From positions 2,040 to 8,237 of the forward strand of contig JAHZBS010000101.1 in NCBI GenBank assembly GCA_019423265.1: a stretch of 6,198 nucleotides of DNA, in the 5' to 3' direction. How positions within the stretch are numbered: the stretch's first letter is position 1; each line of letters begins with the position of its first letter. The notes beneath the pieces are model-generated. The model was not told the DNA's origin. It made no database searches and saw nothing but the letters and a program-made list of their open reading frames with translations. Shown piece by piece: positions 1 to 5,444 of this stretch. This DNA is from Clostridiales bacterium (GTDB taxonomy: Bacteria > Bacillota_A > Clostridia > Lachnospirales > Bianqueaceae). Made by a program: the position numbers and the translations under genes.

Positions 1-560
1 CGGCAGGGCGCGCCATACTTGCGCAGAATGGTGTTCTGAGCCGCGGAGGTATGGGTTTTGAGAACCTGCCCATTGTCCAGATAGTATGTGTCCTGCATAT
101 CTCTGGCCGGATGGAATTTAGGAATATTGACGGCCTCAAAATTATCATATTCCGTCACCACCTCCCTGAAATCCTCCACTGCAAATCCCATGCTTCGGAA
201 GATTTCCTCCAACTCGCGCTGCACGATGGTGATGGGGTGCAGGGTTCCCGTCACAGGCTTGGCGGGAAGCGAGATATCATAGCGGGTATCCTGTTCGAGC
301 CGCGCCTGGGCAAGCGCCGCCTCAAGCTCCGACGATTTCGCCGAGATAAATTCGCTGACCTGCTGCTTCAGCTGATTGATCTGCTGCCCAGCCTCCCTCT
401 TGGCGTCGGCGTTCAGATCCTTGAGGTTTTTCATCAGATCTGTGACAAGACCTTTTTTCCCGAGATACGCGACGCGGATTTTTTCTAACTCCTCCGTCCC
501 ACAGATGGAACGCATCTCTTCCTGAAATCGAGCTCTGACTTGTTCGATTTTATCCTTCAT
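1..560 (-). CDS. pheS: Phenylalanine--tRNA ligase alpha subunit, N-terminal part (cut by window edge)
   Basis: PheS is the catalytic alpha subunit of the cytoplasmic alpha2-beta2 phenylalanyl-tRNA synthetase (class II), which charges tRNA-Phe. The visible 186 codons show a charged N-terminal coiled-coil arm (about residues 1-90), rich in Lys, Glu and Gln, of the type that contacts tRNA. This is followed by the start of the class II core: 'HPITIVQRELEEIF' near residues 110-123, 'NIPKFHPARDMQDTYY' near 148-163 and 'THTSAAQN' near 171-178, which match the family's 'HPA..-.DT(F/Y)' and 'THTS' signatures. The catalytic remainder lies outside the window. Two in-frame ATGs occur, at 566 and 560. The AAGGAGGA site at 568-575 leaves 8 nt to the 560 ATG but almost none to the 566 ATG, so 560 is chosen. 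The gene is preceded by a Phe T-box leader, which independently supports the identity. pheT would be expected downstream, beyond position 1. Confidence 0.96.
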   Translation of the reverse strand, partial: MKDKIEQVRARFQEEMRSICGTEELEKIRVAYLGKKGLVTDLMKNLKDLNADAKREAGQQINQLKQQVSEFISAKSSELEAALAQARLEQDTRYDISLPAKPVTGTLHPITIVQRELEEIFRSMGFAVEDFREVVTEYDNFEAVNIPKFHPARDMQDTYYLDNGQVLKTHTSAAQNTILRKYGAPC

Positions 561-567
561 TTTCATG

Positions 568-575
568 TCCTCCTT
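568..575 (-). promoter_or_regulatory. Ribosome binding site of pheS
   Basis: The minus strand reads AAGGAGGA, complementary to the 16S rRNA 3' end. It lies 8 nt before the ATG at 560 and only 1 nt before the alternative in-frame ATG at 566, which decides the start. It sits just outside the T-box terminator, so it becomes available only on read-through transcripts. Confidence 0.85.
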
Positions 576-580
576 ATCAT

Positions 581-610
581 AAAAATAACCCGTCCAACGA
601 CTTGGACGGG
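581..610 (-). terminator. Intrinsic terminator of the pheS T-box leader
   Basis: On the minus strand a 9-bp perfect stem, CCCGTCCAA (602-610) with TTGGACGGG (589-597), closes a 4-nt loop and is followed by a U-rich run (TTATTTTT, 581-588). It starts 7 nt after the T-box core. An upstream part of this stem must be sequestered when the T-box folds as the antiterminator, which is the standard T-box switch. Confidence 0.93.
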
Positions 611-842
611 ATTCTTCCGTGGTACCACCAAACTGCGAAGCCTCTCAGCGGGCGCTGAGAAACCTCCTCGACTCCCCATAATGCGGTGGACTGCATCCGC
701 CCTTACGGATAACCCTTTCAGGGCGACAGCTCCGATAGTGAAATTCACCGCTAGCGAATATCAAATCCTGCTTTCAGCCGGTGACAGGATCTCTCTGCTG
801 CCTCTCTCTAGCCGCTACTGTACATACCTTCTCAGCCTTATG
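581..842 (-). promoter_or_regulatory. T-box riboswitch (tRNA-Phe responsive leader) upstream of pheS
   Basis: This roughly 260-nt untranslated leader controls pheS by transcription attenuation: uncharged tRNA-Phe pairs with the specifier codon and, through its 3' end, with the T-box, stabilising an antiterminator. On the minus strand a distal stem I hairpin is visible, with ATCCTG/CAGGAT arms (about 785-790 and 766-771) enclosing a loop with GGCTGAAAG. It follows AGAGAG sequences. The specifier region reads GTGAATTTCAC at 738-748, with codon UUC at 740-742 followed by A, as is usual. Stem III is a near-perfect hairpin, TCTCAGCG/CGCTGAGA, at 643-660. The T-box core is TTGGTGGTACCACG at 618-631. 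Its UGGU (624-627) is complementary to the ACCA end of a tRNA with discriminator A, as tRNA-Phe has. The core departs from the common AGGGTGGNACCGCG at three positions. The leader ends in a terminator directly before the pheS ribosome binding site. Confidence 0.94.
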
Positions 843-848
843 AATCGG

Positions 849-877
849 AGTATACCACGATTGCATTTTGTTGTCAA
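849..877 (-). promoter_or_regulatory. Sigma-A promoter of the pheS T-box transcript
   Basis: The minus strand shows a perfect -35 box TTGACA (872-877), a 17-nt spacer and a -10 box TATACT (849-854). Transcription would start near 841-843, just before the T-box stem I. This gives a leader of about 280 nt up to the pheS start. Confidence 0.92.
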
Positions 878-888
878 GTTTTTTTATC

Positions 889-917
889 TTGCATTTACCA
901 AATGATTCGATTATACT
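889..917 (+). promoter_or_regulatory. Possible promoter of the nuclease-helicase gene
   Basis: The plus strand has TTGCAT (889-894), a 17-nt spacer and TATACT (912-917). The -10 is good and the -35 is poor (only TTG matches). The -10 lies inside the 18-bp element at 910-927. If used, it would give a leader of about 115 nt before the start at 1041. It lies back to back with the pheS promoter. No better-matching pair was found in 900-1030. Confidence 0.4.
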
Positions 918-927
918 GATATGGTAA
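910..927 (+). repeat. 18-bp intergenic element, copy 1
   Basis: The sequence ATTATACTGATATGGTAA differs at one position from the copy at 5373-5390 (A in place of G at the ninth base). It contains an imperfect dyad, TAC..GTA, around an AT-rich centre. Both copies are in AT-rich spacers between divergent genes, upstream of a plus-strand gene. It could be an operator, or simply a shared promoter-like AT-rich sequence; the regulator is not identifiable from here. Confidence 0.5.
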
Positions 928-980
928 TCCCATATTGTATTGTCATCAATCTATCGATTGAAGGTGAATCGCAATTTGTG

Positions 981-1027
981 CTGGAGCGTCACAGATTGCT
1001 CTCTTCGCCCCGTCGCTAACGCTCCGG
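981..1027 (+). other. Leader stem-loop next to the start of the nuclease-helicase gene
   Basis: CTGGAGCGT (981-989) pairs with ACGCTCCGG (1019-1027) as nine pairs including one U-G, enclosing a 29-nt loop. The 3' arm ends 3 nt before the GGAG ribosome binding site at 1031-1034, so folding could affect ribosome access. No U-run follows, so it is not a terminator. A smaller hairpin, TCAATC/GATTGA, lies upstream at 946-961. Function is unproven. Confidence 0.4.
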
Positions 1028-1030
1028 AAT

Positions 1031-1034
1031 GGAG
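1031..1034 (+). promoter_or_regulatory. Ribosome binding site that decides the start of the nuclease-helicase gene
   Basis: GGAG lies 6 nt before the ATG at 1041. The in-frame ATG at 1029 overlaps this site and has no Shine-Dalgarno sequence at a workable distance. The 1041 start also places the conserved ADLHIHSKYS nuclease motif at the usual position, right at the N-terminus (residues 4-13). Confidence 0.7.
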
Positions 1035-1040
1035 AATTCT

Positions 1041-4000
1041 ATGTTTATAGCCGACCTACATATTCACTCCAAATATTCTCGGGCCACAAGCAGAGACTGT
1101 GTCCCCGAGTACCTGGACCTATGGGCCCGGCGCAAGGGCATCGATCTCATCGGAACCGGCGATTTCACACATCCGGCCTGGCGTGCGGAGCTTAAGGAAA
1201 AGCTCACCCCCTCTGAGTCTGAAGAAGGGCTGTACTGTCTGCGCCGTGAATGCCGCCTGGATGATACCATGTCTTCTGGAGAGATCCGTCCCCGCTTTGT
1301 CCTCTCGAGTGAAATCAGCTCGATCTACAAAAAAAATGGAAGAACTCGAAAAGTTCACAATGTCATCCTGCTCCCAAGCCTGGAAGCGGCTGAGGCCCTA
1401 TCGATCAAGCTCGAAGCCATTGGAAATATTCACTCCGATGGCCGTCCCATCCTCGGTCTGGACAGCCGTGATCTCCTGGAAATCACACTGGAGACCTGTC
1501 CTGACGCGATTTTCATTCCCGCCCATATTTGGACGCCCCACTTCTCAATGTTTGGCGCTTTCTCCGGCTTTGACACCGTGGAAGAGTGCTTTGAAGATCT
1601 CACCCCCTATATCCATGCTGTCGAGACCGGTCTCTCGTCGGATCCCCCTATGAACTGGCGGCTCTCGGCTTTGGACCGCTTTACGCTGGTCTCCAACTCC
1701 GACGCTCATTCCCCCTCGAAGCTTGGCCGGGAAGCAAATCTCTTGGACACCGCCATGTCCTACCCCGCGCTGGCATCTGCCATACAGGGCGGAGCGGAGA
1801 AGGGCTTTGCCGGGACGATTGAATTTTTCCCGGAGGAGGGAAAGTATCACTACGATGGCCATCGAAATTGTCACGTATGCCTGAAGCCGTCGGATGCGGA
1901 GGCGGTCGCTGGCCTATGCCCTGTCTGCGGGAAAAAAATGACCATCGGTGTCGATCACCGCGTTGAACAGCTGGCGGACCGCCCGGAGGGCTATCGCCCC
2001 GCCTCTGCCGGTTATTATCAGAGCTTGGTCCCTCTGCCGGAAGTCATCGGAGCCTCCACCGGGCTCTCAAGCACCGGCAAAAAAGTCCTTGCCCAATATG
2101 AAACAATGCTTCGGGAGATCGGCCCTGAATTCTATATTTTGCGGGAGGCCCCTCTTGAGGCCATCCTTTCGACTGCCGGCCCCTGTGTGGAGGAAGGGAT
2201 CCGGCGGCTGCGGGACGGGCGTGTAAGCCGGACGCCCGGCTACGACGGGGAATACGGCACCATTCAGCTTCTCAGCCAATCCGAAATTGATTCCCTGACA
2301 GGCCAGCTCAGCCTATTCGCCGTGACGGGGTTAGCCGCGCCTGCCTCCAAGAAAAAGGCCGGCAGAAAAAGCCCCTCCTCCAACAAGCCGGCGGCGGACC
2401 ATCCTTCCACCGACAGCTCCACCGGCAGCGGTGTGCTGGCGGAGCTCAACCCGGAGCAGCGGGAGGCCGTGCAAGCGGCGGAACCGGCTGTGGCGGTTAT
2501 CGCCGGCCCTGGAACCGGTAAAACCAAGACCTTGATATCCCGAATCGCCTATCTGGTGGAGCAGCAGGGGGTAAACCCCTCCGAGATCACCGCTGTGACC
2601 TTTACCAACAAAGCCGCCGGCGAAATGAGGGAGCGCCTGGACGCCCATTTCCACTCAAAACAAATCACCCGTGCCATGACCATCGGCACCTTTCACTCCA
2701 TCTGTCTACAATTCCTGTCAAAACAGACGGAGGCTGTGACGCTGGTGGATGAATATGAGGCCTTGGATATTGCGAAAGACGTTGTCCTCTCCTGCGATGT
2801 CGCCCTTTCCCCACGCCAGTTTCTCCGCGCCATTTCCGCGTGGAAGTGTCATATGGAGACGGAGGCGCCGGCTGAGCTGACGGATGCGTTCCTCCAATAT
2901 CAGCAGCGCCTGTCCCAGATCGGAGCCCTAGATTTTGACGACCTCCTAATAAAGGCATGGGAGGGATGGCAAAAGGAAACGCTGCCTTTTGATGGGTTTG
3001 CGTATCTCTGTGTGGACGAATTTCAGGACATTAACGAGATCCAATATCAGCTGATCCGCTCCTGGAGCCGTCACGGGAAAGGACTTTTTGTAATCGGAGA
3101 TCCCGACCAGTCCATCTATGGATTCCGCGGCTCCGATCCCCGCTGTTTTAGCCGTCTCAAAGATGATTTTGCGTCTCTTAGACTCATCCGCCTTATCCAG
3201 AACTATCGCTCCACCCCAGAAATTTTGTCCTGCGCCCTGCCTGTGATCTCCCGGAATGAAGGCCCTGCCCGGGAACTCAGGCCATGGAATCCGAGCGGCT
3301 CTTCCGTTCGTATTCTGACGGCGGAGAGCGACCTGTCGGAGGCCATCTTTGTCGCAAAGGAAATCAACCGGATGGTAGGCGGTATCGATATGCTGGACGC
3401 CCACACACAGAAAAATCGGGAAGAGCAGGACCACATCCGGAGTTTTTCCGATGTGGCGATTCTGTACCGCACCCATAGGCAGGGGGATATCCTGGAGCGC
3501 TGTCTGCGGCAGGAGGGGATTCCCTATGTGGTGGCTGGCCGGGACGATTTTTTGGCCGATGCCCTCGTCCGCGCCTCCGTCGGCTTCTTCCGCTTTTTGC
3601 TGAATCCAAGCGATATCGCCTCTTTGATCCAGTGCCTTCAGACTCGCTGGGAATGCCCTGAGGATATCCGCCTCGCATTGCGCGCCCAATGGATGGAGGC
3701 TCTCCCCTCCACTCAGGAAGAGGCCTTTGCCCGATTGCAGGACTGGGAACCCCTCGGGGAATGTCTACGCCTTTTACAGTTCTATCGGACTAAAATTTTA
3801 GAGGATTGCCCCCGCGCGCTGCTGGAGAGCTGGATTCAGGATTGGAACGCTGTAGAGCATGAGCCATTGCAGCGCCTGCTCAACATGGCCATCTTTCACG
3901 ACCGGATGGCGCCATTTCTCCAGACGCTGCTCCTCGGCCAGGAGAGCGATCTCCTCCGCTCCGGCGGCCGCACCTACGACGCAGGGACGGTTACGCTCAT

Positions 4001-4280
4001 GACGCTCCACGGCTCCAAGGGCTTGGAATTTCCCGTGGTCTTCCTCTGCGGCGTCAAAAAAGGGCAGATCCCGCTGGAATCCGCCCAACGCCCCGCCGAT
4101 CTCCCCGAAGAGCGGCGCCTGTTCTATGTAGGAATGACCCGCGCAAAAGAGGATCTGATTCTCCTCACCGGCTCCGACCCGTCTCCCTTTTTGGCCGATA
4201 TTCCCATGGACCATGTCCAGTCCGGCCCTGTGTCAGGGCGCAGGCGTTCTGCCTCTGAGACTCAGCTGAGTTTATTTTAA
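1041..4280 (+). CDS. Endonuclease Q-like PHP nuclease fused to a UvrD/PcrA-type DNA helicase
   Basis: This 1079-residue protein is probably cytoplasmic and acts in DNA repair. Residues 1-426 match the EndoQ (TIGR00375-type) family, whose members cut DNA 5' of uracil, hypoxanthine, xanthine or abasic sites. PHP metal ligands are visible: D5-L-H7-I-H9, D41/H44 (GDFTH), E91, H106, H162 (AHIWTP), E195 and D221/H223 (SDAH). A Cys4 zinc site follows (C277, C280, C293, C296), then the family's RTPGYDGEYG near 397-406. Residues 427-465 are a Lys/Pro/Ser/Gly-rich linker. Residues 466-1079 are a superfamily 1A helicase: Q motif LNPEQREAV (469-477), Walker A GPGTGKT (489-495), VTFTNKAA (519-526), TFHS (550-553), LDFDDLL (630-636), DEFQD (659-663), GDPDQSIYGFRG (686-697), NYRSTPEIL (721-729), TLHGSKGLEF (988-997) and FYVGMTRAKEDL (1028-1039). 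All catalytic motifs look intact. The helicase part (about 614 residues) is shorter than PcrA/UvrD (about 720-760). QLSLF clamp-binding motifs occur at 422-426 and 1075-1079. The frame is continuous with no sign of a sequencing fusion. Substrate and joint action are inferred. It is transcribed alone or with the flavoprotein gene 49 nt downstream. Confidence 0.93.
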   Translation: MFIADLHIHSKYSRATSRDCVPEYLDLWARRKGIDLIGTGDFTHPAWRAELKEKLTPSESEEGLYCLRRECRLDDTMSSGEIRPRFVLSSEISSIYKKNGRTRKVHNVILLPSLEAAEALSIKLEAIGNIHSDGRPILGLDSRDLLEITLETCPDAIFIPAHIWTPHFSMFGAFSGFDTVEECFEDLTPYIHAVETGLSSDPPMNWRLSALDRFTLVSNSDAHSPSKLGREANLLDTAMSYPALASAIQGGAEKGFAGTIEFFPEEGKYHYDGHRNCHVCLKPSDAEAVAGLCPVCGKKMTIGVDHRVEQLADRPEGYRPASAGYYQSLVPLPEVIGASTGLSSTGKKVLAQYETMLREIGPEFYILREAPLEAILSTAGPCVEEGIRRLRDGRVSRTPGYDGEYGTIQLLSQSEIDSLTGQLSLFAVTGLAAPASKKKAGRKSPSSNKPAADHPSTDSSTGSGVLAELNPEQREAVQAAEPAVAVIAGPGTGKTKTLISRIAYLVEQQGVNPSEITAVTFTNKAAGEMRERLDAHFHSKQITRAMTIGTFHSICLQFLSKQTEAVTLVDEYEALDIAKDVVLSCDVALSPRQFLRAISAWKCHMETEAPAELTDAFLQYQQRLSQIGALDFDDLLIKAWEGWQKETLPFDGFAYLCVDEFQDINEIQYQLIRSWSRHGKGLFVIGDPDQSIYGFRGSDPRCFSRLKDDFASLRLIRLIQNYRSTPEILSCALPVISRNEGPARELRPWNPSGSSVRILTAESDLSEAIFVAKEINRMVGGIDMLDAHTQKNREEQDHIRSFSDVAILYRTHRQGDILERCLRQEGIPYVVAGRDDFLADALVRASVGFFRFLLNPSDIASLIQCLQTRWECPEDIRLALRAQWMEALPSTQEEAFARLQDWEPLGECLRLLQFYRTKILEDCPRALLESWIQDWNAVEHEPLQRLLNMAIFHDRMAPFLQTLLLGQESDLLRSGGRTYDAGTVTLMTLHGSKGLEFPVVFLCGVKKGQIPLESAQRPADLPEERRLFYVGMTRAKEDLILLTGSDPSPFLADIPMDHVQSGPVSGRRRSASETQLSLF
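2304..2318 (+). other. Internal QLSLF sliding-clamp binding motif (residues 422-426)
   Basis: The pentapeptide QLSLF exactly fits the bacterial DnaN (beta clamp) binding consensus QL(S/D)LF. It lies at the end of the EndoQ module, immediately before the low-complexity linker, in a stretch likely to be exposed. This is the place where a free-standing EndoQ would end. Clamp binding is inferred from the motif alone. Confidence 0.65.
4263..4277 (+). other. C-terminal QLSLF sliding-clamp binding motif (residues 1075-1079)
   Basis: The last five residues before the TAA stop are QLSLF, after a basic, flexible tail (RRRSASET). A consensus clamp-binding pentapeptide on a disordered C-terminus is the classic arrangement for clamp-dependent polymerases and repair enzymes. 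The five codons differ from those of the internal copy at three positions, so this is not a recent DNA duplication. Confidence 0.75.
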
Positions 4281-4329
4281 GAATCCGCAGTATAATCCCA
4301 ATTCACAGTATGTTTAGGAGGAATTTATA

Positions 4330-4947
4330 ATGAAGGTTGTCGCCATCAATGGAAGTCCCCGCCCGAAGGGAAATACGTTTCAGGCCATTCAGGCCGTGCT
4401 GGATGTGATAGAATCCGCCGGGATCGAAACAGAAGTTCTCCAGATCGGCGGGCGCGACATCCGGGGTTGCACCGCCTGTGGCGGCTGCTCCGACGGCATG
4501 TGCGTCTTTGCGGATGAGGCTTTCCGCTCGTGGACCCGCACTCTTGAAGACGCAGACGGGATCCTTCTTGCCTGTCCTGTTTACTATGCGGGAATCCCAG
4601 GTACGATGAAAGCTTTTTTAGACCGCATCTTCTATCAATCCGGCGGACGTTTTCGTCTAAAAGTTGGAGCCAGCATTGCGGTACTGCGCCGCTCCGGAGG
4701 CGTCGCCACCTTCGATCAGCTCAACCATTATCTTCTCATCTCCGAGATGATCGTCGCGCCGTCCTTCTACTGGAATGTCGCCCACGGCAGACAGCCAGGA
4801 GAGGTACAGGAGGACTTGGAAGCGCTGTCCGTACTCCAAAATCTGGGACAGAATATGGCATATCTGCTGGAGATGCAAAACCGCACCCGGGCCGAACTCC
4901 CACCCCCTGCGCCAGTGGCCAGAGCCTGGACAAACTTCATCCGCTGA
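4330..4947 (+). CDS. Flavodoxin-fold FMN protein, iron-sulfur flavoprotein-like NAD(P)H-dependent oxidoreductase
   Basis: This 205-residue soluble protein belongs to the NADPH-dependent FMN reductase/flavodoxin family. The N-terminus has beta strand 1 followed by the FMN phosphate loop SPRPKGNT (residues 9-16). PVYYAGIPGTMKAFLDR (83-99) matches the second flavin-contact region of the family. Between them is a compact cysteine motif, C47, C50, C53, C58 (CX2CX2CX4C), the pattern that binds a [4Fe-4S] cluster in archaeal iron-sulfur flavoprotein (Isf). Many clostridial flavodoxin-family proteins carry this motif, and cluster occupancy is rarely tested. Likely roles are electron transfer between reduced ferredoxin or NAD(P)H and small acceptors, including oxygen species or quinones; the physiological substrate is not visible. 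AGGAGG at 4316-4321 lies 8 nt before the ATG. It follows the nuclease-helicase gene by 49 nt with no terminator between, so co-transcription is possible. It ends at a strong terminator. Confidence 0.9.
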   Translation: MKVVAINGSPRPKGNTFQAIQAVLDVIESAGIETEVLQIGGRDIRGCTACGGCSDGMCVFADEAFRSWTRTLEDADGILLACPVYYAGIPGTMKAFLDRIFYQSGGRFRLKVGASIAVLRRSGGVATFDQLNHYLLISEMIVAPSFYWNVAHGRQPGEVQEDLEALSVLQNLGQNMAYLLEMQNRTRAELPPPAPVARAWTNFIR

Positions 4948-4976
4948 CCTGATCAAATTAAATGCTACGTTTTTGC

Positions 4977-5023
4977 AAAAAGACAGACAGCCCCTGGTCT
5001 CCCAGAAGGCTGTCTGTCTTTTT
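4977..5023. terminator. Bidirectional intrinsic terminator between convergent genes
   Basis: AAAAAGACAGACAGCC (4977-4992) is a perfect 16-bp inverted match of GGCTGTCTGTCTTTTT (5008-5023), with a 15-nt loop that itself contains CTGG/CCAG. Read on the plus strand it ends in five Us, 30 nt after the flavoprotein stop. Read on the minus strand it also ends in five Us and serves the DUF2892 gene, whose stop lies 9 nt before the hairpin. Confidence 0.95.
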
Positions 5024-5031
5024 AAACCCTC

Positions 5032-5277
5032 CTAATGTTCGATAACCCGCTCCAGGTCATCCACAATGTCTTTGCACAGGGAACCCTTAATCGAGTTTCG
5101 GCCCATGAGATGCAAAACTGGGCAGAACCGCGTGATCCCTTCTGCGACTTTTAAGCTTCCCAGAACCGTCAGCCACCCGGAATCCTTTTTCTGCCCCATG
5201 GACAGAAGGGTAAAACCCAGCGTTATCCGCATGAACGCATCGACGATCCCCACATTTGTCTTCACTTTTTTCTTCAT
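5032..5277 (-). CDS. Small DUF2892 (YgaP-like transmembrane domain) membrane protein
   Basis: This 81-residue protein matches the DUF2892 family, the membrane part also found in YgaP-type rhodanese proteins. The family pattern is visible: NVGIVDAFMRITLG (residues 8-21), a glycine-flanked second hydrophobic stretch and FCPVLHLMG (51-59, family form FCPLYxLLG). Two membrane segments are likely, about 10-28 and 33-58, with a basic N-terminus (MKKKVK) and a charged C-terminal tail (SLCKDIVDDLERVIEH) that is longer than the minimal family domain. C52 in the FCP motif is conserved in the family; C68 is extra. No rhodanese domain is fused or adjacent. The start at 5277 is preferred because GAGGG lies 8 nt upstream; the in-frame ATG at 5292 has no ribosome binding site. 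A TATAAT at 5373-5378 on the minus strand is a possible -10, but it lacks a good -35. Molecular function is unknown. Confidence 0.82.
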   Translation of the reverse strand: MKKKVKTNVGIVDAFMRITLGFTLLSMGQKKDSGWLTVLGSLKVAEGITRFCPVLHLMGRNSIKGSLCKDIVDDLERVIEH

Positions 5278-5364
5278 ACGCCTTTCCCTCATTTCACAAC
5301 CATTTTCATTTTGCCTTCGCCCTATAGACTCCCCGTTCTCTCCAAAATTATTCTCGCTCCGGCC

Positions 5365-5393
5365 TTTACTTTATTATACTAATATGGTAAAAT
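5365..5393 (+). promoter_or_regulatory. Probable promoter of the amino acid binding protein gene
   Basis: TTTACT (5365-5370), a 17-nt spacer and TAAAAT (5388-5393) form a sigma-A-like promoter about 50 nt before the ATG at 5445. The 18-bp element at 5373-5390 covers the spacer and runs into the -10 box, a good position for a repressor operator. Further downstream, CGATATCG (5401-5408) is a short palindrome near the expected transcription start. Confidence 0.55.
5373..5390 (+). repeat. 18-bp intergenic element, copy 2
   Basis: ATTATACTAATATGGTAA matches the element at 910-927 at 17 of 18 positions. Here it lies between the -35 and -10 boxes of the transporter gene promoter. On the other strand it includes a TATAAT that could serve the DUF2892 gene. 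Confidence 0.5.
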
Positions 5394-5444
5394 AGTTGTG
5401 CGATATCGTAATAGCGCAATCACTACATATGTGGAGGAGAACTC

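Noticed and set aside
51..488. Plus-strand open frame opposite pheS
   Set aside because: It is antisense to clearly conserved PheS sequence, with no start signal and no recognisable family.
540..905. Plus-strand and minus-strand open frames across the pheS leader
   Set aside because: The region is a T-box riboswitch with promoter, specifier and terminator; the frames are incidental.
2319..2435. Possibility that the nuclease-helicase fusion is a frameshift or assembly artefact
   Set aside because: The frame is open through the linker without homopolymer runs suggestive of error, the linker has typical interdomain composition, and the helicase module has no own ribosome binding site or start at its beginning.
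2946..3689. Long minus-strand open frame (about 247 codons) opposite the helicase module
   Set aside because: It lies wholly inside the helicase coding region, whose conserved motifs define the real frame. No ribosome binding site, recognisable domain or protein-like composition was seen; it is a codon-bias shadow.
1041..4280. Assignment as ordinary PcrA/UvrD (housekeeping helicase)
   Set aside because: The N-terminal 426 residues are a PHP nuclease with a zinc site, and the helicase part is shorter than PcrA; the gene symbol pcrA or uvrD would mislead.
4268..4296. Perfect TATAAT (4291-4296) between the nuclease-helicase and flavoprotein genes
   Set aside because: No acceptable -35 box or extended -10 lies at the right distance, so a separate promoter for the flavoprotein gene is possible but not supported.
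5066..5395. Plus-strand open frame of about 109 codons opposite the DUF2892 gene
   Set aside because: The minus-strand frame matches a known family and has a ribosome binding site. The plus-strand one has neither, and it runs into the promoter of the transporter gene.
5394..5424. Imperfect inverted repeat around CGATATCG between promoter and start of the transporter gene
   Set aside because: The outer arms pair only partly, and short AT/CG palindromes are common; it is not strong enough to list as an operator.
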